Assembly: GCF_009828065.1 (NCBI RefSeq) | Contig: NZ_WTYK01000001.1 | Span: forward strand, 496,001-560,000 | Length of the DNA: 64,000 bases | Source: Croceibacterium soli | GTDB taxonomy: Bacteria; Pseudomonadota; Alphaproteobacteria; Sphingomonadales; Sphingomonadaceae | Direction of reading: 5' to 3' | In this document: positions 17,850-26,432 of the stretch, piece after piece | Position numbering within the stretch: the stretch's first letter is position 1 | Layout: the number at the start of each line of letters is the position of its first letter | Notes under the pieces: generated by a model | What the model saw: the letters and a program-made list of their open reading frames with translations, nothing else | Told to the model about the DNA's origin: nothing | The model's database searches: none | Position numbers and translations under genes: made by a program

Positions 17850-18815
17850 ATGAACGAGCAGGCGATCAGGGAAGCACTGCCCACCCAGGCGGTCGGGCGG
17901 GTAAAATCGGTAACGCTGAAGGACAAGGCGGCGACGCTGGTGGTCGACGCCACCGGGCTTTCGCGACGCGACGCGGAAGCACTCGAAGCGGCGATCCGCG
18001 AGCGGGTGGAGCGGGTCGAAGGCGTGGAGACGGCGCGGGTGGCGCTGATGGCCGACAAGGTCACGCGGCGCATCATCGCGGTCGGGTCGGGCAAGGGCGG
18101 CGTCGGCAAATCGACGCTGACCGCCAACCTGGCGGTGGCGCTGGCGCGGATGGGCCGCAAGGTCGGGGTGGTCGATGCCGATATCTACGGCCCTTCGCAG
18201 CCGATGCTGCTTAACGCCTCGAGCATGAAGCCGCAGGCACGCGAGAAGACGCTGATCCCGGTGGAGAGCGAGTTCGGCGTCAAGCTGCTCAGCATGGGCC
18301 AGCTGATCGAGCCGGGAAAGGCGATCGCCTGGCGCGGGCCGATGGTCGGCAGTGCGCTGGGGCAGATGATCGAAGCGGACTGGGGCGATACCGAGATCCT
18401 GCTGGCCGACCTCCCGCCCGGCACCGGCGACGTGCAGCTGACGATGCTGCAGAAGTTCCGCCCCGCGGGCGCGGTGATCGTCACCACCCCGCAGGACCTG
18501 GCGCTGATCGACGCCACCCGCGCGATCGACCTGTTCCGCCAGGCGCAAGTGCCGATCGTCGGACTGGTCGAGAACATGGCCGGCTACGTGTGCCCCCACT
18601 GCGGGGAGATCTCCGACCCGTTCGGTTCCGGCGGGGCCGAAGCGGCGGCGCGGGCGCTGGGCGAGGATTTCCTCGGCCGCATACCGCTGGCGATGGCCAT
18701 CCGGATCGACAGCGACATTGGGCAGCCGCCGGCGGCCAATAACCAGCCGCACGGACAGGCGTTCACCACGGTGGCCGAAGGGCTTTCCGCCTGGCTGGAC
18801 CGCGAGGGCGGCTGA
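17850..18815 (+). CDS. mrp: Mrp/NBP35-family iron-sulfur cluster carrier ATPase
   Basis: 321 residues. An N-terminal MIP18-like (DUF59) segment is followed by a deviant Walker A P-loop, GSGKGGVGKST (residues 79-89), and VVDADIYGPSQ (switch region). LLADLPPGTGD and a CPHC pair (Cys248/Cys251) complete the family features; the CPHC bridges an Fe-S cluster in the dimer. The family (also called ApbC) holds and delivers [4Fe-4S] clusters in the cytosol. I start it at the second ATG in the frame (17850), giving the normal N-terminus MNEQAIREAL. The molybdoenzyme gene begins three bases after the stop. Confidence 0.93.
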   Translation: MNEQAIREALPTQAVGRVKSVTLKDKAATLVVDATGLSRRDAEALEAAIRERVERVEGVETARVALMADKVTRRIIAVGSGKGGVGKSTLTANLAVALARMGRKVGVVDADIYGPSQPMLLNASSMKPQAREKTLIPVESEFGVKLLSMGQLIEPGKAIAWRGPMVGSALGQMIEADWGDTEILLADLPPGTGDVQLTMLQKFRPAGAVIVTTPQDLALIDATRAIDLFRQAQVPIVGLVENMAGYVCPHCGEISDPFGSGGAEAAARALGEDFLGRIPLAMAIRIDSDIGQPPAANNQPHGQAFTTVAEGLSAWLDREGG

Positions 18816-18818
18816 CGC

Positions 18819-21092
18819 ATGCGCTTCTCCCGCCGGGGGCTGCTTGTCGGCGGCGCGGCCGGGGGCGGGCTGCTGGTCGCATGGGCGCTATTCCCGCGCA
18901 GATACCGGCCGCCGCTGCCGGTGGGGCAGGGGGAGGCGGCGTTCGGCGCCTGGCTGACGATCGGCGAGGATGGGGTCGTCGCCGTCGCCGTGCCGCAGCT
19001 CGAGATGGGGCAGGGCGTCACCACACTCCTGCCACAGATCGTCGCGACGGAACTGGGCGCGGACTGGCGCCAGGTCGCTGCCGTCCCCGCGCCGGTGAGC
19101 GGCGCTTATGCCAATTACCCGCTGGCCGCCCGCTGGTCGCCGCTCTGGCGTCCACCCATCCCCGCGCTCGCGGACGAGCCGGACGACCTCCTGCTGCGCC
19201 GATGGGCCGAGGACGAAGCGTTCACCGCGACCGCCGAAGGCACGACGCTCGCCGCTTACGAGCTGCCCTGCCGCGAGGCTGCCGCGGCTGCCCGGGCGAT
19301 GCTGTGCATGGCCGCGGCGGAGCGCTGGGGCGTGGAGTGGGAGGCGTGCGAGACCAGCGAGGGTTTCGTCAGGCACGACGGCAAGGCCCTGAGCTTCGGT
19401 GCGTTGGCGCGCGAGGCGGCCGAGCACGATCCGCCCGATCCGCCGCCACTGCGCCCCCAGCCGCCGGCCGAGAAGGCGGCGGACTTCCCGGCCGAGGACG
19501 CCCTGCAGACGGCGTTCCCGCGGCTTGACCTGCCCTCCAAGGTGGATGGCAGCTACCTGTTCGCCGGCGACGTTCGCCTGCCGAACATGGCCTACGCAGC
19601 GATCCGCCACGGCCCGATCGACCGGGCGGAGCTGTCGAGCTTCGATGCGCCCGCGGCTGCCGGGCAGCAGGGCCTGATCGCAGTGGTCAAGGGCAAGCGT
19701 TGGCTCGCCGCTGTGGCGGAGAACTGGTGGGCGGCCGAGCAGGCGGTCACTGCGATGGCCCCGCGCTTCCGCCTGGCCAATCCGCTGAGCAGCGCGCGCA
19801 TCGCCGAGGCACTCGACGACGGTGTCCGCCGCGGCGAGCCGCAGCGGGTTGCGGAGCGGGGAGAGGGCGATTCCGCCATGGCGAAGCCGGATCTGGCGCT
19901 GCGCTACGATGTCGCCCCGGCGGTGCACGGAACGATCGAAACCGCAAGTTGCACCGCGCGGCTGGAGAACGGCCGACTGGAACTGTGGCTCGCCAGCCAG
20001 GCGCCGGAGGCGGCGCGGCGCGCGGCGGCGAAGGCGCTCGGGCTCTCGCTCTCCGACGTGGTGCTCTATCCCATGCCGGCCGGCGGCAGCTTCGACCGGC
20101 GGCTGGAGCACGAGCACGCGATCGAGGCCGCGCTGATCGCCCGCGAGGCGGGGAGGCCGGTGCAACTGGTCTGGTCACGCTGGCAGGAGCAACTGATGGT
20201 GCGCCCGCGCCCGCCGGTCGCCGCCGTGCTGTCCGCGCGCCTGGGGGAGGGCGGTTATATCGACACCTTCCGCGCCCGGCTCGCCATGCCGCCTTCGACC
20301 CTGGAGTTCGGGCGGCGGCTGTTCGACAACGACACCACCTGGGCTGCGATCGACGGTGCGGAAGGCGAGGCCGACCCGATGGCGCTCGAAGGGCTGATGC
20401 CGCCTTATGCCATTCCCAACGTGGCGGTCGATCACGTGCCGGTGCGGATCGGCCTGCTGACCGGCCGGATGCGCGGCAATGCTCACGGCTATACCGCCTT
20501 CATGGTCGAAAGCTTCATCGACGAGGTGGCGCATCGCAACGGCCAGGAGCCGCTCGCCTTCCGCATGGCGATGCTCGGGCAGGACGTGCGCCTGGCCCAA
20601 TGCCTGCAGCGCGCCGCCCGGCTCGGCGCCTGGGGCGGGGGCGGCGACGCCAGCGGGCAGGGCATCGCCTGCCACAGGATGGGAGACGCCGAGACGGGCG
20701 GGCGGATCGCTCTCGTCGCCACCGCCGCCACGGGCGAAGGTGGGGTGCGGGTGAGCAGGCTTGCCGCCGCGGTCGATATCGGCCGGGTGGTCAACCGCGA
20801 TATCGCCCTGCAGCAGATCGAGGGCGGACTGATCTTCGGACTCGGCCTGGCCCTGGGTTCCGCCGCCGAATACGAACGCGGCCTGCCGCTGAGCGGGCGG
20901 CTCGGCGCGCTGGGGCTGCCGTCGCTGGAGGACTCGCCCGAGATCGTGATCGACCTGATCGACAGCGATGCCGAAGCCTTCGATCCCGGCGAGATCGGCG
21001 TTCCGCCGGTCGCCCCGGCCGTGGCCAATGCGCTGTTTTCCGCAACCGGGCTTCGCCTGCGCCGCCTGCCGCTGCTATCGGACGGATTATGA
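18819..21092 (+). CDS. Molybdopterin-binding oxidoreductase subunit (isoquinoline 1-oxidoreductase beta-like, IorB)
   Basis: 757 residues of the xanthine-dehydrogenase superfamily, membrane-exported IorB/aldehyde-oxidase type. An FSRRGLLVGGAAGGGLL twin-arginine-like signal opens the protein. QLEMGQGVTTLLPQIVATELGADWRQV (the MGQG cofactor-binding element), GGSFDRRLEHEHAIEAALIAREAGRPVQLVWSR and GRMRGNAHGYTAFMVESFIDE follow. These match the molybdenum domains. The usual electron-transfer partner, a [2Fe-2S] IorA-type subunit, is not in this window, so the enzyme is an orphan here. It is tightly packed between mrp and hemH (ATGA overlap). The substrate is unknown; aldehydes or N-heteroaromatics are handled by relatives. 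Confidence 0.85.
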   Translation: MRFSRRGLLVGGAAGGGLLVAWALFPRRYRPPLPVGQGEAAFGAWLTIGEDGVVAVAVPQLEMGQGVTTLLPQIVATELGADWRQVAAVPAPVSGAYANYPLAARWSPLWRPPIPALADEPDDLLLRRWAEDEAFTATAEGTTLAAYELPCREAAAAARAMLCMAAAERWGVEWEACETSEGFVRHDGKALSFGALAREAAEHDPPDPPPLRPQPPAEKAADFPAEDALQTAFPRLDLPSKVDGSYLFAGDVRLPNMAYAAIRHGPIDRAELSSFDAPAAAGQQGLIAVVKGKRWLAAVAENWWAAEQAVTAMAPRFRLANPLSSARIAEALDDGVRRGEPQRVAERGEGDSAMAKPDLALRYDVAPAVHGTIETASCTARLENGRLELWLASQAPEAARRAAAKALGLSLSDVVLYPMPAGGSFDRRLEHEHAIEAALIAREAGRPVQLVWSRWQEQLMVRPRPPVAAVLSARLGEGGYIDTFRARLAMPPSTLEFGRRLFDNDTTWAAIDGAEGEADPMALEGLMPPYAIPNVAVDHVPVRIGLLTGRMRGNAHGYTAFMVESFIDEVAHRNGQEPLAFRMAMLGQDVRLAQCLQRAARLGAWGGGGDASGQGIACHRMGDAETGGRIALVATAATGEGGVRVSRLAAAVDIGRVVNRDIALQQIEGGLIFGLGLALGSAAEYERGLPLSGRLGALGLPSLEDSPEIVIDLIDSDAEAFDPGEIGVPPVAPAVANALFSATGLRLRRLPLLSDGL

Positions 21093-22123
21093 CCTGGCAG
21101 AAACAGGATCCGCCCGCCGGCCACCCGGCGGTGAACAGCGGTGGCATCGGCGTGCTGCTGGTCAACCTGGGGACGCCCGATGCGCCCGATGCCATGTCGG
21201 TGCGGCGCTATCTAGCCGAGTTCCTGTCGGACCGGCGCGTGGTCGAGATCCCGGCGATCGCCTGGCAGCCCATCCTGCGCGGCATCGTCCTCACCACCCG
21301 GCCGAAGAAGAGCGCCCACGCCTACCGGCAAGTCTGGACCGACGCCGGATCGCCGCTCGCGGCGATCACCGCGGAGCAGGCGGTCAAGCTGCAGGAGCGG
21401 CTCGGCAGCGGGATCAAGGTCGCCCATGCGATGCGCTATGGCCGGCCGGAGATCGCCGCCGAGCTGCAGACGCTGATGGACGCGGGCTGCGAACGCATCC
21501 TGCTCGCGCCGCTCTACCCGCAGTATTGCGCGGCGACGACCGCCACGGTGGTCGACAAGGCGGCCGACGCGCTGCGGGCGATGCGCTGGCAGCCGACTTT
21601 GCGCACCCTGCCTCCCTACCACGACGACCCGGCCTACATCGCAGCCCTCGCGGAGGACCTCGGCGCGCAGCTCGATGCGCTCGAGTTCGATCCGCAAGTC
21701 CTGCTGCTGAGCTTCCACGGCATGCCGGAGCGGACCCTGCGCCTCGGCGATCCGTACCATTGCCACTGCCGCAAGACCGCGCGCTTGCTCGAAGCTGCGA
21801 TGGCGCGCCCGGGCTTGCGCTTCGTGACGACGTTCCAGAGCCGCTTCGGCCGGGCCAAGTGGCTCGAACCGGCGACGGATGTGGTGCTGGCTCAGGAAGC
21901 GAGCGCGGGCACCCGCCGCCTGGCGATCGCCGCACCAGGGTTCTCCGCCGATTGCCTCGAGACGCTGGAAGAGCTGGCGATCCGCGGGCGCGAGCAGTTC
22001 CTCGAAGCGGGCGGGGAGAAGTTCGCCACCTTGTCCTGCCTCAACGCCGGCAAGGCGGGGATGGACATGCTCGAAGCGCTGGTCCGGCGCGAGCTGGCCG
22101 GGTGGACCACTCCGTCACCCTGA
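21089..22123 (+). CDS. hemH: Ferrochelatase
   Basis: 344 residues. It inserts ferrous iron into protoporphyrin IX, the last step of protoheme synthesis. VLLVNLGTPDAPDAMSVRRYLAEFLSDRRVVEIP is the classic N-terminal ferrochelatase block. LLLSFHGMPERTLRLGDPYHCHCRKTA carries the catalytic His210, and TTFQSRFGRAKWLEPATD is the C-terminal signature. The ATG overlaps the stop of the upstream molybdoenzyme gene (ATGA). The last two codons and the stop lie inside an intergenic palindromic repeat (22114-22205). Confidence 0.95.
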   Translation: MTWQKQDPPAGHPAVNSGGIGVLLVNLGTPDAPDAMSVRRYLAEFLSDRRVVEIPAIAWQPILRGIVLTTRPKKSAHAYRQVWTDAGSPLAAITAEQAVKLQERLGSGIKVAHAMRYGRPEIAAELQTLMDAGCERILLAPLYPQYCAATTATVVDKAADALRAMRWQPTLRTLPPYHDDPAYIAALAEDLGAQLDALEFDPQVLLLSFHGMPERTLRLGDPYHCHCRKTARLLEAAMARPGLRFVTTFQSRFGRAKWLEPATDVVLAQEASAGTRRLAIAAPGFSADCLETLEELAIRGREQFLEAGGEKFATLSCLNAGKAGMDMLEALVRRELAGWTTPSP

Positions 22124-22205
22124 ACGCGTTTCAGGGCCCATCTCTCCGCCCGCGCCGCCGCAGCGGCCGAAGCATGGATGCTGAACCAAGTTCAGCATGA
22201 CGGGT
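22114..22205. repeat. Palindromic intergenic repeat, family R4, copy a
   Basis: Inverted arms CACCCTGAAC...TTTCAGGG and CTGAACCAAGTTCAGCATGACGGG flank a GC-rich centre. It is the same family as 46037-46177. It supplies the stop codon of hemH. Confidence 0.75.
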
Positions 22206-22242
22206 AGAGAGGGATTCAGCCGATCCTGCCAGAGGCGCCGCC

Positions 22243-22404
22243 TTAGAAGTCGATCGCGATGCCGTTCTTGACCCAGTCGCCGTAGCGGGTCGGGCTCAGC
22301 TCCTCGTCCGCGTCGCCGCCGGCCTGCGGCTCGGGCGGGGGAGCGTCGCTCCAGTGCGCGGGTTTCCGGAACTCTTTCGGCCGCTGGGTTGCGCGATTGC
22401 TCAT
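22243..22404 (-). CDS. DUF1674 protein (succinate dehydrogenase assembly factor 4-like)
   Basis: 53 residues. The C-terminal RYGDWVKNGIAIDF is the diagnostic end of DUF1674/SDHAF4 proteins. In eukaryotes these bind the flavinylated succinate dehydrogenase subunit during assembly; the bacterial members are small and conserved in Alphaproteobacteria. The middle is Pro/Glu-rich and probably disordered. The reading frame is open far upstream, but the ATG at 22404 (MSNRATQRPKEF) gives the family length. It is divergent from the rsmB-like gene. Confidence 0.85.
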   Translation of the reverse strand: MSNRATQRPKEFRKPAHWSDAPPPEPQAGGDADEELSPTRYGDWVKNGIAIDF

Positions 22405-22458
22405 GGCGGCAAGATGGGACGGCTGGCGCCGCAATGCAATCGCGGATAGGGCGTGCTC

Positions 22459-23694
22459 ATGCCCCCCGTTCCCCCCGGAGTACCCGCGCGCCGCGCCGCG
22501 CTCAAACTGCTCGACGCCGTGCTGCGCCGCGGCGAGACGCTCGATGGCGCCGAAGTTTCGGCCTTGAAGGGTGTCCCGGCACCCGCCGACCGGGCACTCA
22601 CCCGCGCCATCGCCGGCGAAGTGCTGCGCTGGCTGGCCGATCTCGATGCGCTGATCGACAGCGCGACCAAGCAGGTCCTGCCCGAAGATGCCAAGCCGCG
22701 CATGGTGCTGCGGATGATGCTGGCGCAGTGGCTGCGGCTCGACACTCCGCCGCATGCGGTGATTGCCACCTGCCTGCCGCTGCTCGCCGGCGGACCGAAG
22801 CGCCTGTCCCACGGCGTGTTCTCGACCCTGCAGCGCAAGGGTGCCAAGCTGCCGGCGGTGCCGACGCTGCCCCCGGAAGTCGCTGCGCGCTGGGGCGAGC
22901 GGGCCGAGGCCATCGCCGCCGCCATCGCTGTCCCTCCGCCGCTCGACCTCACCTTGCGCGATCCCGCCACGACCGACGAGTGGGCAGCAAAGCTCGATGC
23001 CCAGAGCCTCGCTCCAGGCCATCTGCGCCTGCAGCGTGGCACGTCGGTCTCGGAGCTGCCGGGCTACGCGGAAGGCGCCTGGTGGGTGCAGGACTTCGCC
23101 GCAGCGCTCCCGGTGCGGCTGCTCGGCGCCGGAGAGGGCCGGCGCGCGCTCGACATGTGCGCCGCCCCCGGCGGCAAGGCGCTGCAACTGGCGGCCGCCG
23201 GCTGGCAAGTCACCGCGCTCGACAAGAGCGACAAGCGGCTCGACCGGCTGCGCGAGAACCTCGCTCGCACCGGCCTCTCCGCCAAGATCTGGATCGCGGA
23301 CGCGCTCGACTGGACGCCCGCGGAGCAGTTCGACGCCATCCTGCTCGACGCGCCCTGCACAGCCACGGGCACCGCCCGTCGCCACCCTGAAGTGATCCAC
23401 CGCATCGGCCCGCGCCAGATCGCCGAGATGGCCGAGATCCAGGCGCGCCTGCTCGAACGGGCGCAAGGCTGGCTCAAGCCCGGCGGCCGACTGGTCTACG
23501 CCGTGTGCTCGCTCGAGCGCGAAGAGGGCGAGGATCAGGCGGCGCGCGTGGCGCTTACGCCCGATCCGATCGCCGCCGGGGAACTGCCCGCCGGCCTGTC
23601 ACCCACGCCCGAAGGCTGGCTCCGCACCGATCCCGGCATGCTGGCGGAGCACGGCGGGCTGGATGGCTTCTTCATCGCGCGCTTTCGTGCGTGA
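22459..23694 (+). CDS. rsmB: RsmB-type 16S rRNA (cytosine-5) methyltransferase
   Basis: 411 residues from the ATG at 22459; a GTG six bases upstream is an alternative. The N-terminal NusB-like helical domain (PARRAALKLLDAVLRRG...ALTRAIAGEVLRWL) precedes a Rossmann methyltransferase domain. Motif I is LDMCAAPGGKALQLAAAG, and the two RsmB/Nop2 cysteines are Cys300 in DAPCTATGTARRHP and Cys350 in YAVCSLE. It uses S-adenosylmethionine to modify ribosomal RNA. It stands alone between the DUF1674 gene and intergenic repeats. Confidence 0.9.
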   Translation: MPPVPPGVPARRAALKLLDAVLRRGETLDGAEVSALKGVPAPADRALTRAIAGEVLRWLADLDALIDSATKQVLPEDAKPRMVLRMMLAQWLRLDTPPHAVIATCLPLLAGGPKRLSHGVFSTLQRKGAKLPAVPTLPPEVAARWGERAEAIAAAIAVPPPLDLTLRDPATTDEWAAKLDAQSLAPGHLRLQRGTSVSELPGYAEGAWWVQDFAAALPVRLLGAGEGRRALDMCAAPGGKALQLAAAGWQVTALDKSDKRLDRLRENLARTGLSAKIWIADALDWTPAEQFDAILLDAPCTATGTARRHPEVIHRIGPRQIAEMAEIQARLLERAQGWLKPGGRLVYAVCSLEREEGEDQAARVALTPDPIAAGELPAGLSPTPEGWLRTDPGMLAEHGGLDGFFIARFRA

Positions 23695-23695
23695 C

Positions 23696-23731
23696 GTCAT
23701 CCCGGCGAAAGCCGGGATCGCTGGCCGCCCG
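23696..23731. repeat. Palindromic intergenic repeat, family R3 (short form)
   Basis: GTCATCCCGGCGAAAGCCGGGATCGCTGGCCGCC-type unit right after the rsmB stop. CCCGGC and GCCGGG form a compact hairpin. Related units occur at 50112-50194 and 58592-58685. Confidence 0.75.
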
Positions 23732-23763
23732 ACGGACCTGGCACCCGATGCCTAGACCACACC

Positions 23764-23856
23764 CCCGTTCGCCCTGAGCCTGTCGAAGGGCGCTCTCGCC
23801 AGCGCGCGCTCCGACGAACGGAAAGCCGTCCTTCGACAAGCTCAGGACGAACGGGG
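23764..23856. repeat. Palindromic intergenic repeat, family R2, copy a
   Basis: CCGTTCGCCCTGAGCCTGTC and its inverted partner CCTTCGACAAGCTCAGGACG flank about 40 bp. The family recurs at 26280, 45030 and 61618. Confidence 0.85.
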
Positions 23857-23873
23857 TTCTTTTCGGGTTTCGC

Positions 23874-24416
23874 TCAGCTTGCGCTCTTCACCTTGGCCTG
23901 GAAGCTCTTCCGCAGCTTGGCCAGCTTGGGCGGGATCACCGCCAGGCAATAGGGGTTCCGCTGGCCTTCGCCGTCCCAGTATTCCTGGTGATAGTCCTCG
24001 GCCGGGTACCAGATCGCCGGGCCTTCGATCGTAGTGACGGCTGTGCCGTCGTGCTCCGCGTTCCAGCGCTGGATCGCCGCTTCGGCCTCCGCCCGCTGCG
24101 CCTCGTCGAGCGGGAAGATCGCGCTGCGGTACTGGGTGCCGACGTCGCCCCCCTGGCGGTTGAGTTGGCTGGGGTCGTGCGTGCCCATGAACACGTCGAG
24201 GATCTCGGCGTAAGTGATGACCTGCGGATCGTAAGTCACTCTGATCGCCTCGGCATGGCCCGTCTCGCCCGAGCAGACCTGCTTGTAGGTCGGTTCCGGC
24301 ACGGTGCCGCCGATATAGCCGCTCTCGACCTGGCTCACGCCGATCACGTCGCGGAACACCGCTTCGGTGCACCAGAAGCAGCCCCCGGCAAGGATGGCGG
24401 TTTCGCTGTCGCTCAT
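23874..24416 (-). CDS. msrA: Peptide-methionine (S)-S-oxide reductase MsrA
   Basis: 180 residues. The catalytic motif GGCFWCTEAVF places the nucleophile at Cys13. GYIGGTVPEPTYKQVCSGETGHAEAIRVTYDP and GDVGTQYRSAIF follow in the expected order, and PAEDYHQEYW is the conserved C-terminal block. It reduces the S-epimer of methionine sulfoxide in the cytosol. The ATG at 24416 is preceded by GAAGGAGACATTTCC, a good ribosome-binding site. An upstream ATG would add 17 residues not seen in the family. Confidence 0.95.
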   Translation of the reverse strand: MSDSETAILAGGCFWCTEAVFRDVIGVSQVESGYIGGTVPEPTYKQVCSGETGHAEAIRVTYDPQVITYAEILDVFMGTHDPSQLNRQGGDVGTQYRSAIFPLDEAQRAEAEAAIQRWNAEHDGTAVTTIEGPAIWYPAEDYHQEYWDGEGQRNPYCLAVIPPKLAKLRKSFQAKVKSAS

Positions 24417-24517
24417 GGAAATGTCTCCTTCGCCGGGGGAGATAGGAAGCTGTCTCTCGCTTGTCATCGCCGGGCGTCAGGTTACCATGCCGGGTAAAGT
24501 CAAAAGGGAGAGGTTCC

Positions 24518-25363
24518 ATGCCCCGTTCGATCCTAGCCGCCGCCGTCCTGGCCCTTGCCGTTCCCGCCGGCTTCGCCGCACCCGCTGCCGCTCAGGACGC
24601 GGCGGCGCAAACAGCGCTGGCGCAAGTCCTCGCCCACTCGCGCCGCGCCGAAGACCGCGCCCGCGACCAGCACCGCCACCCGGCCGAGACCCTCGCCTTC
24701 TTCAGGGTCGAGCCGGGGATGACAGTGGTCGACTACATGCCCGCCGGCGGCTGGTACTCGCGCGTGCTGATCCCCTACCTCGGCAGCCAGGGCACCTACA
24801 TCGGCCTCAACCCGAAGCTCGACGACAGCCTGACCGGCTACTGGGACATGTACCGCGGCACGGCGGAGAAGCTGCCGGCGCAGGCGAAGGAGTGGACCGG
24901 CGGCGAGGGCGCGCGGGTTATCGGCGCTAACACCGACAGCGTGCCGGAGGAGCTCCACGGCACGGCCGACCGCTTCCTGATCTTCCGCGAGATCCACAAC
25001 ATGCGCCGCTTCGGCTGGCTGCACGACTCGCTTGTCACCGCGCGCAAGCTGCTGAAGGCCGACGGCCTGCTCGGCGTCGTCCAGCACCGCGCCAAGGCCG
25101 ACGCTCCGGCCGAATACGTGCTCGGCGACAATGGGTACCAGCGGGAACAGGACGTGATCGCCCTGATGCAGGCTTACGGCTTTGAACTCGTCGAGCGCAG
25201 CGAGATCAACGCCAACCCGAAGGACCCGGCAAACTGGGAGACCGGCGTCTGGACCCTGCCGCCGTCCTACCGTGGCGCGGGCGAGAATGCCGCGCGCCGC
25301 GCCGAGCTCGACGCGATCGGGGAAAGCGACCGCATGACTCTGCTGTTCCGCAAGCGCGCGTGA
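24518..25363 (+). CDS. Exported methyltransferase-fold protein
   Basis: 281 residues. Residues 1-26 form a signal peptide ending AAPAAAQDA. The mature part has a class I SAM methyltransferase-like core: FFRVEPGMTVVDYMPAGGWYSRVLIPYLG (motif I position), TYIGLNPKLDD, and HNMRRFGWLHDSLVTARKLLKADGLLGVVQHRA. Proteins of this type are often predicted to be periplasmic, where S-adenosylmethionine should be absent. Activity is therefore doubtful. The ATG at 24518 follows AAAGGGAGAGGTTCC. It is divergent from msrA. Confidence 0.75.
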   Translation: MPRSILAAAVLALAVPAGFAAPAAAQDAAAQTALAQVLAHSRRAEDRARDQHRHPAETLAFFRVEPGMTVVDYMPAGGWYSRVLIPYLGSQGTYIGLNPKLDDSLTGYWDMYRGTAEKLPAQAKEWTGGEGARVIGANTDSVPEELHGTADRFLIFREIHNMRRFGWLHDSLVTARKLLKADGLLGVVQHRAKADAPAEYVLGDNGYQREQDVIALMQAYGFELVERSEINANPKDPANWETGVWTLPPSYRGAGENAARRAELDAIGESDRMTLLFRKRA

Positions 25364-25398
25364 TGGACTTCGCGCGCCCGCGACCCTAACTGGCGCGC

Positions 25399-26250
25399 AT
25401 GGACACGATCGCCGTCGCCGCACTGCAGCTCCAGCTCAATCTCGAGCAGGAGCAGGACAACATCGCCGCCGTCTCCGCGCTGGTGGAGGAAGCCGCCGGG
25501 AAGGGCGCGCACATCGTGCTGCCGCCGGAGCTGTTCTCCGGCGGGTACTTCTGCCGCGAGGAGCACGACCGGTTCTGGGCGCTCGCCCGCCCGACCGCCG
25601 AGCACCCGTCGGTCCTCGCGATGCAGGAGCTGGCGAAAGCGCTCAAGGTGGCGATCCCGACCAGCTTTTTCGAGAAGGACGGGCAGCACTACTACAACAC
25701 GATGGCGATGATCTCCGAAGCGGGCGAGATCCTCGGCATCTATCGTAAGAGCCACATCCCCGACGGGCCGGGGTACGAGGAGAAGTTCTATTTCCGCCCC
25801 GGCAACACCGGGTTCAAGGTTTGGGACGTTTGCGGCGTGCGCATCGGCGTCGGCATCTGCTGGGACCAGTGGTACCCGGAAAGCGCCCGCGTCATGGCGC
25901 TGATGGGCGCCGAGCTGCTGTTCTATCCAACCGCGATCGGCTCCGAGCCGACGGACGCGGATTTCGATACCAGCCGCATGTGGCGCCGCGCGATGGTCGG
26001 CCACGCGGTCAGCAACTGCATGCCGGTGATCGCCGCCAACCGCATCGGCTGCGAGGCCGGGCAGACGTTCTACGGCCACAGCTTCATCACCAACGAATGG
26101 GGCGACCGCCTGGCGGAGTTCGAGCGCGAGGAAACCGGCGCGCTGGTCGCCGAGCTCGACCTGGCCGAAGCGCGCAAGCACCGCGCCAGCATGGGCTTCT
26201 TCCGCGACCGCCGCCCGCAGCTCTACGGCCGGATTTGCGAGGATATCTGA
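25399..26250 (+). CDS. aguB: N-carbamoylputrescine amidase (nitrilase superfamily)
   Basis: 283 residues. It hydrolyses N-carbamoylputrescine to putrescine, CO2 and ammonia in the agmatine route. The nitrilase catalytic triad is visible as Glu44 (LPPELFSGGYFC), Lys117 (YRKSHIPDGPGYEEKFYF) and Cys154 (GICWDQWYPE). The YRKSHIPDGPGYEEK and CWDQWYPESAR blocks are characteristic of AguB rather than other nitrilases. No agmatine deiminase is in the window. It starts 35 bp after the methyltransferase-like gene. Confidence 0.93.
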   Translation: MDTIAVAALQLQLNLEQEQDNIAAVSALVEEAAGKGAHIVLPPELFSGGYFCREEHDRFWALARPTAEHPSVLAMQELAKALKVAIPTSFFEKDGQHYYNTMAMISEAGEILGIYRKSHIPDGPGYEEKFYFRPGNTGFKVWDVCGVRIGVGICWDQWYPESARVMALMGAELLFYPTAIGSEPTDADFDTSRMWRRAMVGHAVSNCMPVIAANRIGCEAGQTFYGHSFITNEWGDRLAEFEREETGALVAELDLAEARKHRASMGFFRDRRPQLYGRICEDI

Positions 26251-26279
26251 TCCATCCACATTGGGAGCCCACTTTCAGC

Positions 26280-26349
26280 CGTTCGTGGTGAGCTTGTCGA
26301 ACCACGCGAGCGCGGCGCTCCCGTCCTTCGACAAGCTCAGGACGAACGG
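26280..26349. repeat. Palindromic intergenic repeat, family R2, copy b
   Basis: CGTTCGTGGTGAGCTTGTCG and CCTTCGACAAGCTCAGGACG arms in inverted orientation, between aguB and folK. Confidence 0.85.
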
Positions 26350-26432
26350 AAGATGGATCACGGAAAAGGCGTGGCCGGCCCTTCCGGCCAGGAGCATTTG
26401 TACACGCGCAACGCGCGGCTAAGCGGAGTCCA

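Noticed and set aside
23696-23856. CRISPR array from the repeated palindromes
   Set aside because: Units are inverted rather than direct, single copies per spacer, lack regular unique spacers, and no cas genes are present.
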